This document shows positions 1 to 5,648 of a stretch of DNA of 7,125 nt, in pieces. The notes under the pieces were generated by a model. That model saw nothing but the letters and a program-made list of their open reading frames with translations. It searched no databases and was not told the origin of the DNA. Every line of letters starts with the position of its first letter. Within the stretch, counting starts at the first letter, position 1. The position numbers and the translations under genes are program-made. Source of the stretch: Rhodothermota bacterium (GTDB lineage Bacteria > Hydrogenedentota > Hydrogenedentia > Hydrogenedentales > GCA-2746185); NCBI GenBank assembly GCA_009885415.1, contig VFKU01000826.1, positions 1 through 7,125 of the forward strand, written 5' to 3'.

Positions 1-246
1 GCGGCATGGCCGCACCTGCGCGATGCTAATTACGGCCGTATCATCAACACATCCTCGGCGGCGGGCCTGCGCGGGACCGGTATCGGATGCTACTTCGATG
101 AGCCGGTGCATCGCGTTTTCGGATTGAGCGGCCATGCCTTTCAATCGCTCTATCATTTCACCATCGGCGGCCCGGTGGACGACCCGCGCCTCTCGAGCTT
201 GCCGCCCTACGGCGCCGAGCGGCGCACGCGCGTCGGTTGGGTGTAA
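1..246 (+). CDS. C-terminal fragment of a SagB/nitroreductase-family protein with an SDR-like front (partial, apparently chimeric)
   Basis: Open from the first base in frame 1 to TAA at 244-246, 81 residues, so the true start lies outside the window. From about residue 25 the text matches what I know of the C-terminus of SagB/ThcOx-like nitroreductase-family proteins: GTGIGCYFDEPVH, then FQSLYHFTIGGPVDDPRL and a final LPPY. In that family this part carries FMN-binding and dimer-interface elements of an oxidoreductase. The first 24 or so residues do not fit. WPHLRDANYGRIINTSSAAG is a textbook short-chain dehydrogenase (SDR) segment containing the N-T-S-S catalytic-serine strand, which an SDR normally follows with GxxGQ and then the YxxxK motif. 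Neither follows here. The two families meet at AAGLRG, a string both could supply. This is either an assembly chimera, a recombination product, or much less likely a real fusion. Family assignment is from memory of motifs. Confidence 0.6.
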   Translation, partial: AAWPHLRDANYGRIINTSSAAGLRGTGIGCYFDEPVHRVFGLSGHAFQSLYHFTIGGPVDDPRLSSLPPYGAERRTRVGWV

Positions 247-274
247 GATACGCCGGGTCGGGGGACCATTCTGC

Positions 275-859
275 ATGACACCGGATCAGATTAACGCTTA
301 TTGGACGCGGAATTTTCCGGAATGCCCGCCGGTCGGGTTCCTTCTCAAACATATTTACAAGGACCGCTGCGCGCGATTCCGCACCCTCGCCGACGGGCGG
401 AAACATCCCGCCAACGACGCCGATTACGCGCAGATCTGCACCCGGCAGAACATACTGATCGAGCATCTCTTCACCAGCGAGCCTCGCGTCGTTCTGATCA
501 CCACCATTCCCTCGGAGAACGAAGTCCCGCCGAAGGACTCGCCAGTGTTTCTGAATTTCGATCCAGATGGGCGGTTTTTCCAGAGCTTAGGGATGCATGA
601 ATTCGAGCTTGAGTTTAAGACACCGTCGTATTGGCATCTGTTCATGAGCGCGTCGGAACTGCGCCCGGGCCGATTCGATTCGGTCTTGCGTGCGGCGGCG
701 GAAGACCCCGCCGGCGCGAGCGGTGTGGTGAATGTCGTGCTTCTCGGGCCCTCATCGCGCCGACTGTTGTATGTGTATCCGGGAGGCGCCGACGCGATTT
801 TGGAATCGGAGCTGAAGCGCGGGCAGCTTCAGTCGCGTTACGCGGAATGGTCGGTCTGA
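275..859 (+). CDS. DUF3885-like hypothetical protein
   Basis: A 194-aa soluble protein with no signal peptide or membrane segment. I chose ATG 275 because the longer reading from 134 would overlap the preceding gene by more than 100 bases and adds an Arg/Ser-rich, low-quality N-terminus; a G-rich stretch (GGGGG at about 260-264) lies upstream as a possible ribosome site. The layout recalls DUF3885 proteins: an early CARFRTLADGRKHP-type segment (residues 32-45, family-like R-x-R-F-x-[ST]-L), DADYAQICTRQN (48-59), a strand RVVLITT (71-77), a Trp-containing middle (Y119-W120), and a terminal LYVYPGGADAI (165-175), resembling the family's YDGGADVI signature. Function is unknown even for the family. 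It follows the nitroreductase fragment by 28 bases on the same strand and could be co-transcribed. Its stop lies 3 bases from the stop of the convergent hydrolase gene. Coding is convincing; the family name is a recollection needing a profile search. Confidence 0.7.
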   Translation: MTPDQINAYWTRNFPECPPVGFLLKHIYKDRCARFRTLADGRKHPANDADYAQICTRQNILIEHLFTSEPRVVLITTIPSENEVPPKDSPVFLNFDPDGRFFQSLGMHEFELEFKTPSYWHLFMSASELRPGRFDSVLRAAAEDPAGASGVVNVVLLGPSSRRLLYVYPGGADAILESELKRGQLQSRYAEWSV

Positions 860-862
860 CCC

Positions 863-1429
863 TCAGACGAAGAAGGGGTTGAATTGGCGCTCGATGCCAA
901 TGGTCGAACAGGGGCCGTGGCCGGGGCAGACGATCGTGTCGTCCGGCAGTGTGAAGAGATTTTTCCGGATGTTGTCGAGCTGAAGCGCGTAGCTCTCCGG
1001 CGTCTTTGTTCCGCCGATGGAGCCTGCAAACAGCGCATCGCCAGTGAATGTCAGGCCGGGGAAAACGAGGCTCAGGCCCACGGAAGTGTGGCCCGAAGTG
1101 TCCACGATGCGCGCCGTCATTTTCCCGACGTCGAGCGTGTCGCCGGGTTGCGCGACATGGACCTCCTTCACGCCCGAGGGTTCGGGGATAGCGCTGACGA
1201 CGCGCGCGCCGAAGTGCTTCACCGCGAGCGGCAGGCCTTGGACGTGGTCCCAATGCTCGTGGGTGATGAAAATCGTCGTGAGCCGTAGTTCCTGCGCCCT
1301 CACGAATTCCGGCAGGCGCGGATCGAAGTCGCCGCAATCGACCAGTACGGCCTCGCGCGTCTCGGGGCAGGCGTGGATAAACGCGTTCGATTCGAGCGGA
1401 TTGTCCAGCCTGAAATGTCCGAGAATCAC
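863..1429 (-). CDS. MBL-fold metallo-hydrolase, glyoxalase II / YcbL-like
   Basis: A 188-aa metallo-beta-lactamase-fold hydrolase. The full dinuclear metal set is visible: THEHWDH (H57, H59, D61, H62), SGHT (H114), TGDALFAGSIGG (D131) and CPGHGP (H171), ending in the TIGIERQFNPFF tail typical of the YcbL/type II glyoxalase branch. These enzymes bind Zn/Fe and hydrolyse thioesters such as S-lactoylglutathione, but the branch is broad and the true substrate is open. The protein lacks the separate C-terminal helical domain of classical glyoxalase II that holds the glutathione contacts. Where relatives usually read GSIGRTD, this one reads GSIGGTK, so the Arg and Asp after the metal ligand are lost. 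The start is GTG at 1429-1427; it overlaps the stop of the upstream pentapeptide gene (GTGA) and has AAGGA 8 bases before it. A longer in-frame reading reaches 1930 but runs through the pentapeptide gene with poor composition. Likely cytoplasmic and translationally coupled to its neighbour. Confidence 0.9.
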   Translation of the reverse strand: MILGHFRLDNPLESNAFIHACPETREAVLVDCGDFDPRLPEFVRAQELRLTTIFITHEHWDHVQGLPLAVKHFGARVVSAIPEPSGVKEVHVAQPGDTLDVGKMTARIVDTSGHTSVGLSLVFPGLTFTGDALFAGSIGGTKTPESYALQLDNIRKNLFTLPDDTIVCPGHGPCSTIGIERQFNPFFV

Positions 1430-1920
1430 TGCCGGATTCCTTCGAGGTTCGCATTTTCGACGTTGGGCGTGCCGAAGACATCGCGCACGTCCGCGCCGCG
1501 AAGATTGGCGCGCCGCATGATGGCGCGGTCGAGGTTCGCGCCGCGAAAGTCGGCTTCTTGCAGGTCGGCGTTGCCCGGCCGCGCGTAATAGAGGTCGGCC
1601 TCGCGGAGATCGGCGCCGTGCGCGCGTGTGCCGACCATATTGCAGCGTTTCATGTTCGCACGCGCGAAGATCGCTCCCGAGGCGTCCGCGCCACCCAGCA
1701 CCGCAAATTCGAGATCGGCCTCGATGAAATTCGCGCCGCGCAGGTCCGCGCCATCGAGAAAACACTGGTACATCCGCGCGCCGCGAAACACTGCACCGGC
1801 CAATTTCGCACCGGAAAGACGTGCCTGGCCGAGGTCCGCGCCGGAAAAATCCGCGCCCTCCAGATTTCGCCCGCGCAGGTCCTGGCCGCGTAAATCCGCC
1901 TTCACAAACGACTCCGCCAT
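1426..1920 (-). CDS. Pentapeptide-repeat protein
   Basis: A 164-aa protein made almost wholly of A(D/N)LxX-type five-residue repeats, for example ADLRGQDLRGRNLEGADF (residues 8-25), DGADLRGANFIEADL (56-70), ADLREADLYY (103-112) and NADLQEADFRGANL (117-130). The family folds as a right-handed quadrilateral beta-helix; some members mimic DNA and protect gyrase (Qnr, MfpA), but most are uncharacterised. No signal peptide, membrane segment or extra domain is seen, so there is no basis to call it a gyrase protector. Repeat regularity weakens after about residue 145. The start is ATG 1920-1918, which shares one base with the TGA of the upstream gene (TGATG); its own stop overlaps the GTG of the hydrolase downstream. 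Both joints suggest translational coupling in a three-gene unit. The five-residue repeat gives the DNA a 15-base rhythm across 1430-1900, which is coding, not a DNA repeat element. Confidence 0.92.
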   Translation of the reverse strand: MAESFVKADLRGQDLRGRNLEGADFSGADLGQARLSGAKLAGAVFRGARMYQCFLDGADLRGANFIEADLEFAVLGGADASGAIFARANMKRCNMVGTRAHGADLREADLYYARPGNADLQEADFRGANLDRAIMRRANLRGADVRDVFGTPNVENANLEGIRQ

Positions 1921-2546
1921 CAGAACGCATCGCCCTTCGTCAGCCGCGTCTCGGCCCAGTCGCCGTAGAAAGCGACCTCCTTGACGCAGGCGCGGAGTTC
2001 TTCGGCCGTCGCCTTCTGGGCGCGGAGCGAATGGACAAGCTCGAACCACGCTTCGCCGCCGTCGTCGACGATGGCCAGGCTGCAATGCGGCAGGCGATTG
2101 TTCGTGCGCAGCGCCCAGGCCATCTCCTTGTCCGCCGCGGGCCCGCAGCGGGTGGAGACGCGAATGGTGTCCGCGCCGGCCTCCGAGGTGGCGTGCGTCA
2201 CGCGGACTTTTTGCGCGCGGCCGTTTTTCAGCGCGACGCTGATCTCAAAGCCGCCGTCGATGACGCGGACCTCGCGCTTGCCGGGTTTCTCGATTTCGCG
2301 AACGAGTTCATCGAGGGTGAGCTGCGATTCTTTTCCGCTGCGCCCCGCGTCGCGCCAGGCGGCGTCACCCAGCGCCTTGGCCACAGCGGCGCGCACATCG
2401 GTGTCGGAGTCCTCGGCGTTTCGCTGCAGCGCATCGCGCGCCTGCGCCGCGACCCGGCCCAGATACTCCGCCGCGTCCCGCCGCGAAACCCAGGTCGCCC
2501 CGCGATTGGACACGGCGGCAATCGCCCGATCGAGATCTTCAGCCAT
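1920..2546 (-). CDS. Hypothetical protein with HEAT-like N-terminus and YbjN/CesT-like C-terminus
   Basis: A 208-aa cytoplasmic-type protein, first gene of the overlapping trio. The start is ATG 2546-2544, because GGAGG sits 8 bases upstream; an ATG 24 bases earlier (2570) has no such site. The N-terminal third is helical, with a HEAT-repeat-like piece DTDVRAAVAKALGDAA (residues 48-63). The middle (about 92-135) reads as beta strands: REVRVIDGGFEISVALKNG, then QKVRVTHAT and ADTIRVSTRCGP. The last 70 residues, with LRTNNRLPHCSLAIVDD (146-162), WFELVHSLRAQ (167-177), then a helix with AEELRACVKEVAFYGDW, resemble the YbjN / type III secretion chaperone (CesT-like) fold, where such domains bind partner proteins. 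That is a fold-level impression, not a known orthology. No catalytic motif is seen. Its stop shares one base with the pentapeptide gene's ATG, implying linked translation and perhaps linked function. Confidence 0.8.
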   Translation of the reverse strand: MAEDLDRAIAAVSNRGATWVSRRDAAEYLGRVAAQARDALQRNAEDSDTDVRAAVAKALGDAAWRDAGRSGKESQLTLDELVREIEKPGKREVRVIDGGFEISVALKNGRAQKVRVTHATSEAGADTIRVSTRCGPAADKEMAWALRTNNRLPHCSLAIVDDGGEAWFELVHSLRAQKATAEELRACVKEVAFYGDWAETRLTKGDAF

Positions 2547-2553
2547 GTGCGCG

Positions 2554-2597
2554 TCCTCCAGGGGCGTCATTCTATCGGATTTTCGTTTCGGCTAACG
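2554..2597 (-). promoter_or_regulatory. Possible promoter and ribosome site of the three-gene unit
   Basis: On the minus strand TAGAAT (2574-2569) matches the -10 consensus at five of six positions, and GGAGG lies just downstream, 8 bases before ATG 2546. No good -35 is seen at 16-18 bases; the region around 2592-2597 reads CGTTAG. The ribosome site is convincing, the promoter only tentative. Confidence 0.35.
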
Positions 2598-2660
2598 CAG
2601 GCCGCACGGGAAGGCAAGGCACCCCGTTCCTTGAATACCCTCGCCGGACCGCTTTTATTC

Positions 2661-2689
2661 TTGATCGATCTCCACGCGCACACTATGAT
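2661..2689 (+). promoter_or_regulatory. Sigma70-like promoter of folD
   Basis: TTGATC (2661-2666), a 17-base spacer, and TATGAT (2684-2689) give a close match to the housekeeping promoter consensus at ideal spacing. Transcription would begin near 2696, leaving a leader of about 19 bases that includes the G-rich ribosome site TGGGGGCGGA ahead of ATG 2715. Seen by eye only. Confidence 0.5.
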
Positions 2690-2714
2690 TCTGGCTTCAT
2701 TGGGGGCGGATTCC

Positions 2715-3605
2715 ATGGCAAAAATTATTGACGGCAACAAGGTCGCCGGCGAGATTCGGGCGGAGATTTCCGAGGAAGTGAAGGCGCTCGCGAAGCGCGG
2801 CGTGGTGCCGGGGCTCGCGGTGGTGCTTGTGGGCGACGACCCGGCGAGCCAGGTCTACGTGCGGATGAAGCGCAAGGAATGCATGGAGATGGGTATGCTC
2901 TCCGTGGACCACACACTGCCGAAGACCTGCACGGAAAAGAAACTGCTCGCGCTCATTGACGAACTGAACGCCGATGCGCGGGTGCACGGCATCCTCGTCC
3001 AGTTGCCCTTGCCGAAACAGATTAACGAGGGCAAAGTGCTCAACGCGATCTCCCCCGCGAAAGACGTGGACGGGTTTCATCCGATCAACGTCGGGAAGAT
3101 GCTTTCGGGCGAGCCGGGCTTTCTTCCGTGCACCCCCGCCGGGTGCCAGCAGCTCCTCATGCGCTACGGCTACGACCCGGCGGGCAAGCACGTTGTCGTG
3201 CTGGGCCGATCGAACATTGTCGGCAAGCCGATGGCGGCGATCCTCATGCAGAAAGCGCCGGGCGCGAACGCGACCGTGACCGTGTGTCACTCGCGCACGC
3301 GCAACCTCGCCAAGTACACGCGCGAGGCCGACATCCTCATCTCGGCGATGGGCGTGGCGAAATTCGTGAAGGCCTCGATGGTCCGCAAGGGGGTCGTCGT
3401 GATCGACGTCGGCACGAACCGCGTCGAAGATGCCACGAAGAAGTCCGGATATCGCCTCGTCGGCGACGTCGACTTCGACGCCGTCTCGAAAAAGGCCAAG
3501 GCCATCACGCCGGTGCCCGGCGGTGTCGGCCCGATGACGCGCGTAATGCTGCTAAAGAACACGGTCGAAGCGGCGAAGCGGGCGGCGGGTGCGAAGAAGC
3601 GCTAG
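2715..3605 (+). CDS. folD: Bifunctional methylene-THF dehydrogenase / methenyl-THF cyclohydrolase FolD
   Basis: A 296-aa full-length FolD (usual length about 280-300). It interconverts 5,10-methylene-THF, 5,10-methenyl-THF and 10-formyl-THF using NAD(P), feeding purine and formyl-Met-tRNA synthesis in the cytoplasm. The N-terminal catalytic domain shows VGDDPASQVYVRMKRKEC with Tyr48 and the catalytic Lys52, HGILVQLPLP (Gln96), and KDVDGFHPINVG (116-127). The NAD(P)-binding domain shows PCTPAG (139-143 region), GRSNIVGKP (164-172), CHSRTRNL (191-198), and the closing TPVPGGVGPMT (265-275). I chose ATG 2715 (MAKIIDGNKVAG) because it fits the family's N-terminus and follows a G-rich ribosome site; an in-frame ATG at 2685 falls inside the -10 box, and the frame stays open far upstream to about 1821 only as a shadow of the minus-strand genes. 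The C-terminal tail is Lys/Arg-rich. The stop is 6 bases from the convergent hicA stop. Confidence 0.97.
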   Translation: MAKIIDGNKVAGEIRAEISEEVKALAKRGVVPGLAVVLVGDDPASQVYVRMKRKECMEMGMLSVDHTLPKTCTEKKLLALIDELNADARVHGILVQLPLPKQINEGKVLNAISPAKDVDGFHPINVGKMLSGEPGFLPCTPAGCQQLLMRYGYDPAGKHVVVLGRSNIVGKPMAAILMQKAPGANATVTVCHSRTRNLAKYTREADILISAMGVAKFVKASMVRKGVVVIDVGTNRVEDATKKSGYRLVGDVDFDAVSKKAKAITPVPGGVGPMTRVMLLKNTVEAAKRAAGAKKR

Positions 3606-3611
3606 ACCGGG

Positions 3612-3863
3612 TCAAGCAAAAAGGTCAAGCCGGTGTAAATCCTCCATCGTCCAGCGCGCTTGCAACTCGACCATGGCCCGCAAGGTAGGAAGCGGAAAAG
3701 TGTCCGAGGCATGATGAAACGCCAGGGTCACCTTCCTGCCGTCGGGGTGGGTGTAGCGCCGGTGACTTCCTCGTTGCCGCACGAGTCTGAAATCGTCATC
3801 TTCGAGCGCTCGGGCCAACTGCCGCGCGGTCACCGAGCGCAGCAGCGAATAATCAATGTTCAT
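3612..3863 (-). CDS. hicA: HicA-family toxin (mRNA interferase)
   Basis: An 83-aa HicA/YcfA-type toxin with the small double-stranded-RNA-binding-like fold. Motifs: TARQLARALEDDDF (residues 12-25, the usual ELIRxLExxGF helix), VRQRGSHRRYTHPDGR (28-43) with the catalytic His34 of GSH, and VTLAFHHASDTFPLPTLRAMV (45-65), followed by WTMEDLHRL. Known family members cleave mRNA independently of the ribosome and are held inactive by HicB. The catalytic His is intact, so it looks functional. Its ATG (3863-3861) overlaps the hicB stop in an ATGA joint, so toxin translation probably depends on antitoxin translation. Order is antitoxin first, the reverse of the E. coli hicAB order but common elsewhere. 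The stop codon lies within a 7-base direct repeat (CTTGACC twice). Confidence 0.93.
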   Translation of the reverse strand: MNIDYSLLRSVTARQLARALEDDDFRLVRQRGSHRRYTHPDGRKVTLAFHHASDTFPLPTLRAMVELQARWTMEDLHRLDLFA

Positions 3864-4093
3864 ACACAGACGGCGACGGATGCCTGATCGGAGATGGTGA
3901 TAAGGTCGGGCAAGGGCAGGCCATCCTCGAGAAATTCCTCGACCAGCATCTGCACCACTTCTTGAATGTTCCGGAGTGCCTCATCGCGCGAACGTCCCCA
4001 AGTTACGGCACCGTGGGCCTCGAGACCTGGAACGTACACATGCCAAGCATCGTCCGCTTCTTCAAATGCGATCGGGAAGATGTATGTTTTCAT
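3860..4093 (-). CDS. hicB: HicB-family antitoxin, short form
   Basis: A 77-aa HicB-like antitoxin with the partly degraded RNase H-like fold: TYIFPIAFEEADDAWHVYVP (residues 3-22), then the family hallmark of a strand with GLEAHGAVTWGRSRDEALRN (23-42), an amphipathic helix IQEVVQMLVEEFLEDG and a short tail ending at Val77. It should bind HicA and mask its active site. Unlike longer HicB proteins it has no C-terminal helix-turn-helix or ribbon-helix-helix domain, so direct self-repression is not obvious from sequence. The start is ATG 4093-4091, with GGAGG 9 bases upstream; an upstream in-frame start at 4153 lacks such a site and would overlap the predicted promoter. The region from here to 4190 appears less GC-rich than its neighbours, consistent with an acquired module. 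Confidence 0.92.
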   Translation of the reverse strand: MKTYIFPIAFEEADDAWHVYVPGLEAHGAVTWGRSRDEALRNIQEVVQMLVEEFLEDGLPLPDLITISDQASVAVCV

Positions 4094-4141
4094 TCGGTGC
4101 GGCCTCCGAGAGTGTGATGTTTCAGCATCGGTGCACAACAA

Positions 4142-4150
4142 ATTATCGCA
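4142..4150 (-). promoter_or_regulatory. Extended -10 promoter for hicBA
   Basis: On the minus strand TGCGATAAT (4150-4142) is an extended -10 element (TGn plus five of six of TATAAT). There is no clear -35, as expected for this type. Transcription would start near 4135, about 40 bases before hicB ATG. A small inverted repeat GATG-CTGAAA-CATC lies just downstream (about 4117-4130) and might bind a regulator, but it is short enough to arise by chance. Confidence 0.4.
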
Positions 4151-4190
4151 CACTTGGGCCGTTTTTCGCGCGTTCGCATTGTTTATGCGG

Positions 4191-5510
4191 CTAGGCTTTG
4201 AAAATCTTCTCGCGGCCGGTCTTCACGTTTTTCGTCGCATTACGCGTATCGAGCACGAGCTTCCCATGTTGCACGATGAAGGGGTAGTCGAAGGCGTCGT
4301 GCGCGGTGGCGATCAACACGGCGTCGTAGGATGCGAGCGATTGCGCCGTGAGCGCGACGGATGTCAGCGCGAGATCGAATTTTCGCGTGCGCGGCAGAGC
4401 CGGGACGAAGGGATCGCTGTAGTCCACCTCCGCGCCGCGCTCTTGGAGGAGGTCGATGAGGGTGAGGCCGGGCGACTCGCGCGGATCGCCGACGTTGGGC
4501 TTATACGCTGCGCCCAGCACCAACACGCGCGCGCCCTTGAGCGCGCGACCCTGGTCGTTGAGCAGGTTCATCAGCGCGCCGACGACGTGCGCGGGCATGG
4601 CGGTGTTGATCTCGCCGGCGAGCTCGATGAAGCGGGTCGAGACGCCGTATTCACGGGCCTTCCAGGTGAGGTAGAAGGGATCGATCGGGATGCAATGCCC
4701 GCCGAGACCGGGCCCCGGATAGAAGGGCATGAACCCGAAGGGTTTTGTCTTCGCCGCTTCGATGACTTCCCAGATGTCGATGCCCATCTTCGTGTAGATG
4801 AGTTTTAGTTCGTTCACGAGCGCGATGTTTACGCCGCGAAAGATATTCTCGAGCAGCTTGACCGCTTCGGCCGTGCGCGCGTCCGAAACGCGGACCGTCG
4901 AGACGACGACCGCGCGATAAAGCGCGTCGGCCGCGTCGAGCGCCTCGGGCGTGCAGCCGCCGACGATCTTCGGAATGCGACCGGTGGAGAAGTCCGCGTT
5001 GCCCGGATCCTCGCGCTCGGGCGAATAGGCCAGCAGGAAGTCCTTGCCGGCGCGCAGTCCGCCCGCTTCGAGCTCCGGCGCGAGCACTTCCTCGGTCGTC
5101 CCCGGATAGGTGGTCGATTCGAGCACAATGAGTTGGCCCGCGCGGAGATGCGGCGCGAGCGACTTGCCGGTGTTCACGATGTAGGAGAGGTCCGGCTCGT
5201 GGTGCTCGGCAAGGGGCGTGGGCACGCAGATGAGGATTGCGTCGGCCTCCTTCGCGCGCGCGAAATCGGCCGTCGCTTCGAACTTTCCGCTCCCGCGCAA
5301 CTGTTTCACTTCGGACGAGGGAATGTGCCCGATGTAGCTCTCGCCGCGATTGAGCGCGGCGGCCTTGGTGGAATCGATGTCGAAGCCGAGCACACGAAAT
5401 CCGGCGCGGCAAAAGGTCATGGCGAGCGGCAGGCCGACGTAACCGAGGCCGACGATCCCGACCACGGCCTGGCGCGATTCAACGGCTTGAACAAATTTAG
5501 ACGGATTCAA
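4191..5510 (-). CDS. wbpA: UDP-N-acetylglucosamine 6-dehydrogenase-like nucleotide sugar dehydrogenase (WbpA type)
   Basis: A 439-aa nucleotide-sugar dehydrogenase that oxidises C6 of a UDP-sugar to the uronate in two NAD-dependent steps. N-terminal Rossmann motif GIVGLGYVGLPLA (18-30) with FDID (43-46) for the NAD ribose; CVPTPL (95-100); ESTTYPGTT (131-139); SPEREDPGN (163-171); the catalytic region AEAVKLLENIFRGVNIA with Lys218 and Asn222; GLGGHCIPIDPFYL with the nucleophile Cys273; and AYKPNVGDPRESP (335-347) in the UDP-binding domain. SPEREDPGN plus FGFMPFYPGPG favours the UDP-GlcNAc 6-dehydrogenase (WbpA) group over UDP-glucose dehydrogenase, though WbpO/TviB-like UDP-GalNAc activity is not excluded. 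The start is TTG at 5510: a TGA stop is immediately upstream in frame, no ATG or GTG precedes the Rossmann fold except one inside it, AGGA lies 9 bases before, and the N-terminal length fits the family. Divergent from a sugar aminotransferase; both probably serve surface polysaccharide synthesis. Confidence 0.93.
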   Translation of the reverse strand: MNPSKFVQAVESRQAVVGIVGLGYVGLPLAMTFCRAGFRVLGFDIDSTKAAALNRGESYIGHIPSSEVKQLRGSGKFEATADFARAKEADAILICVPTPLAEHHEPDLSYIVNTGKSLAPHLRAGQLIVLESTTYPGTTEEVLAPELEAGGLRAGKDFLLAYSPEREDPGNADFSTGRIPKIVGGCTPEALDAADALYRAVVVSTVRVSDARTAEAVKLLENIFRGVNIALVNELKLIYTKMGIDIWEVIEAAKTKPFGFMPFYPGPGLGGHCIPIDPFYLTWKAREYGVSTRFIELAGEINTAMPAHVVGALMNLLNDQGRALKGARVLVLGAAYKPNVGDPRESPGLTLIDLLQERGAEVDYSDPFVPALPRTRKFDLALTSVALTAQSLASYDAVLIATAHDAFDYPFIVQHGKLVLDTRNATKNVKTGREKIFKA

Positions 5511-5538
5511 TCAGTGGATTCCTGTTCGGTAGGCGGCC

Positions 5539-5568
5539 ATTAAAGCCGAAGCGCCGGGCCATAGGCAA
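5539..5568 (-). promoter_or_regulatory. Possible promoter of the UDP-sugar dehydrogenase gene
   Basis: On the minus strand TTGCCT (5568-5563), an 18-base spacer, and TTTAAT (5544-5539) make a reasonable sigma70-like promoter; the start would be near 5532, giving a leader of about 22 bases with AGGA before the TTG start at 5510. Found by eye, and one of several weak options in the 173-base divergent gap (5511-5683). Confidence 0.35.
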
Positions 5569-5648
5569 CCGCCGCGCCATCGAGTCCATGAATCGCCGAT
5601 CGTCCACGAACTCCAAGGCCACGGCTTTTTCGCGTGCCGCCGGTCCCG

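Noticed and set aside
642..1481. A 279-residue minus-strand open frame
   Set aside because: Arg/Pro-rich shadow of the metallo-hydrolase gene in another frame; the metal motifs are in the 863-1429 frame.
1430..1900. A regular roughly 15-base rhythm that could be mistaken for a DNA tandem repeat or CRISPR-like array
   Set aside because: The period and content are explained by the pentapeptide-repeat gene on the minus strand; copies are not identical at DNA level and there are no spacers.
1821..2714. Long plus-strand open extension in front of folD, suggesting a larger fused protein
   Set aside because: It is the antisense of the pentapeptide and HEAT/YbjN-like genes, has no family features, and FolD's conserved N-terminus begins at 2715 after a promoter and a ribosome site.
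3606..3635. ACCGG...CCGGT inverted repeat as a terminator between folD and hicA
   Set aside because: Only five base pairs with a 19-base loop and no T-run; it lies partly in hicA coding sequence.
3966..4808. A 280-residue plus-strand open frame spanning hicB and the dehydrogenase
   Set aside because: It crosses two well-supported minus-strand genes and a promoter, and shows no recognisable domain.
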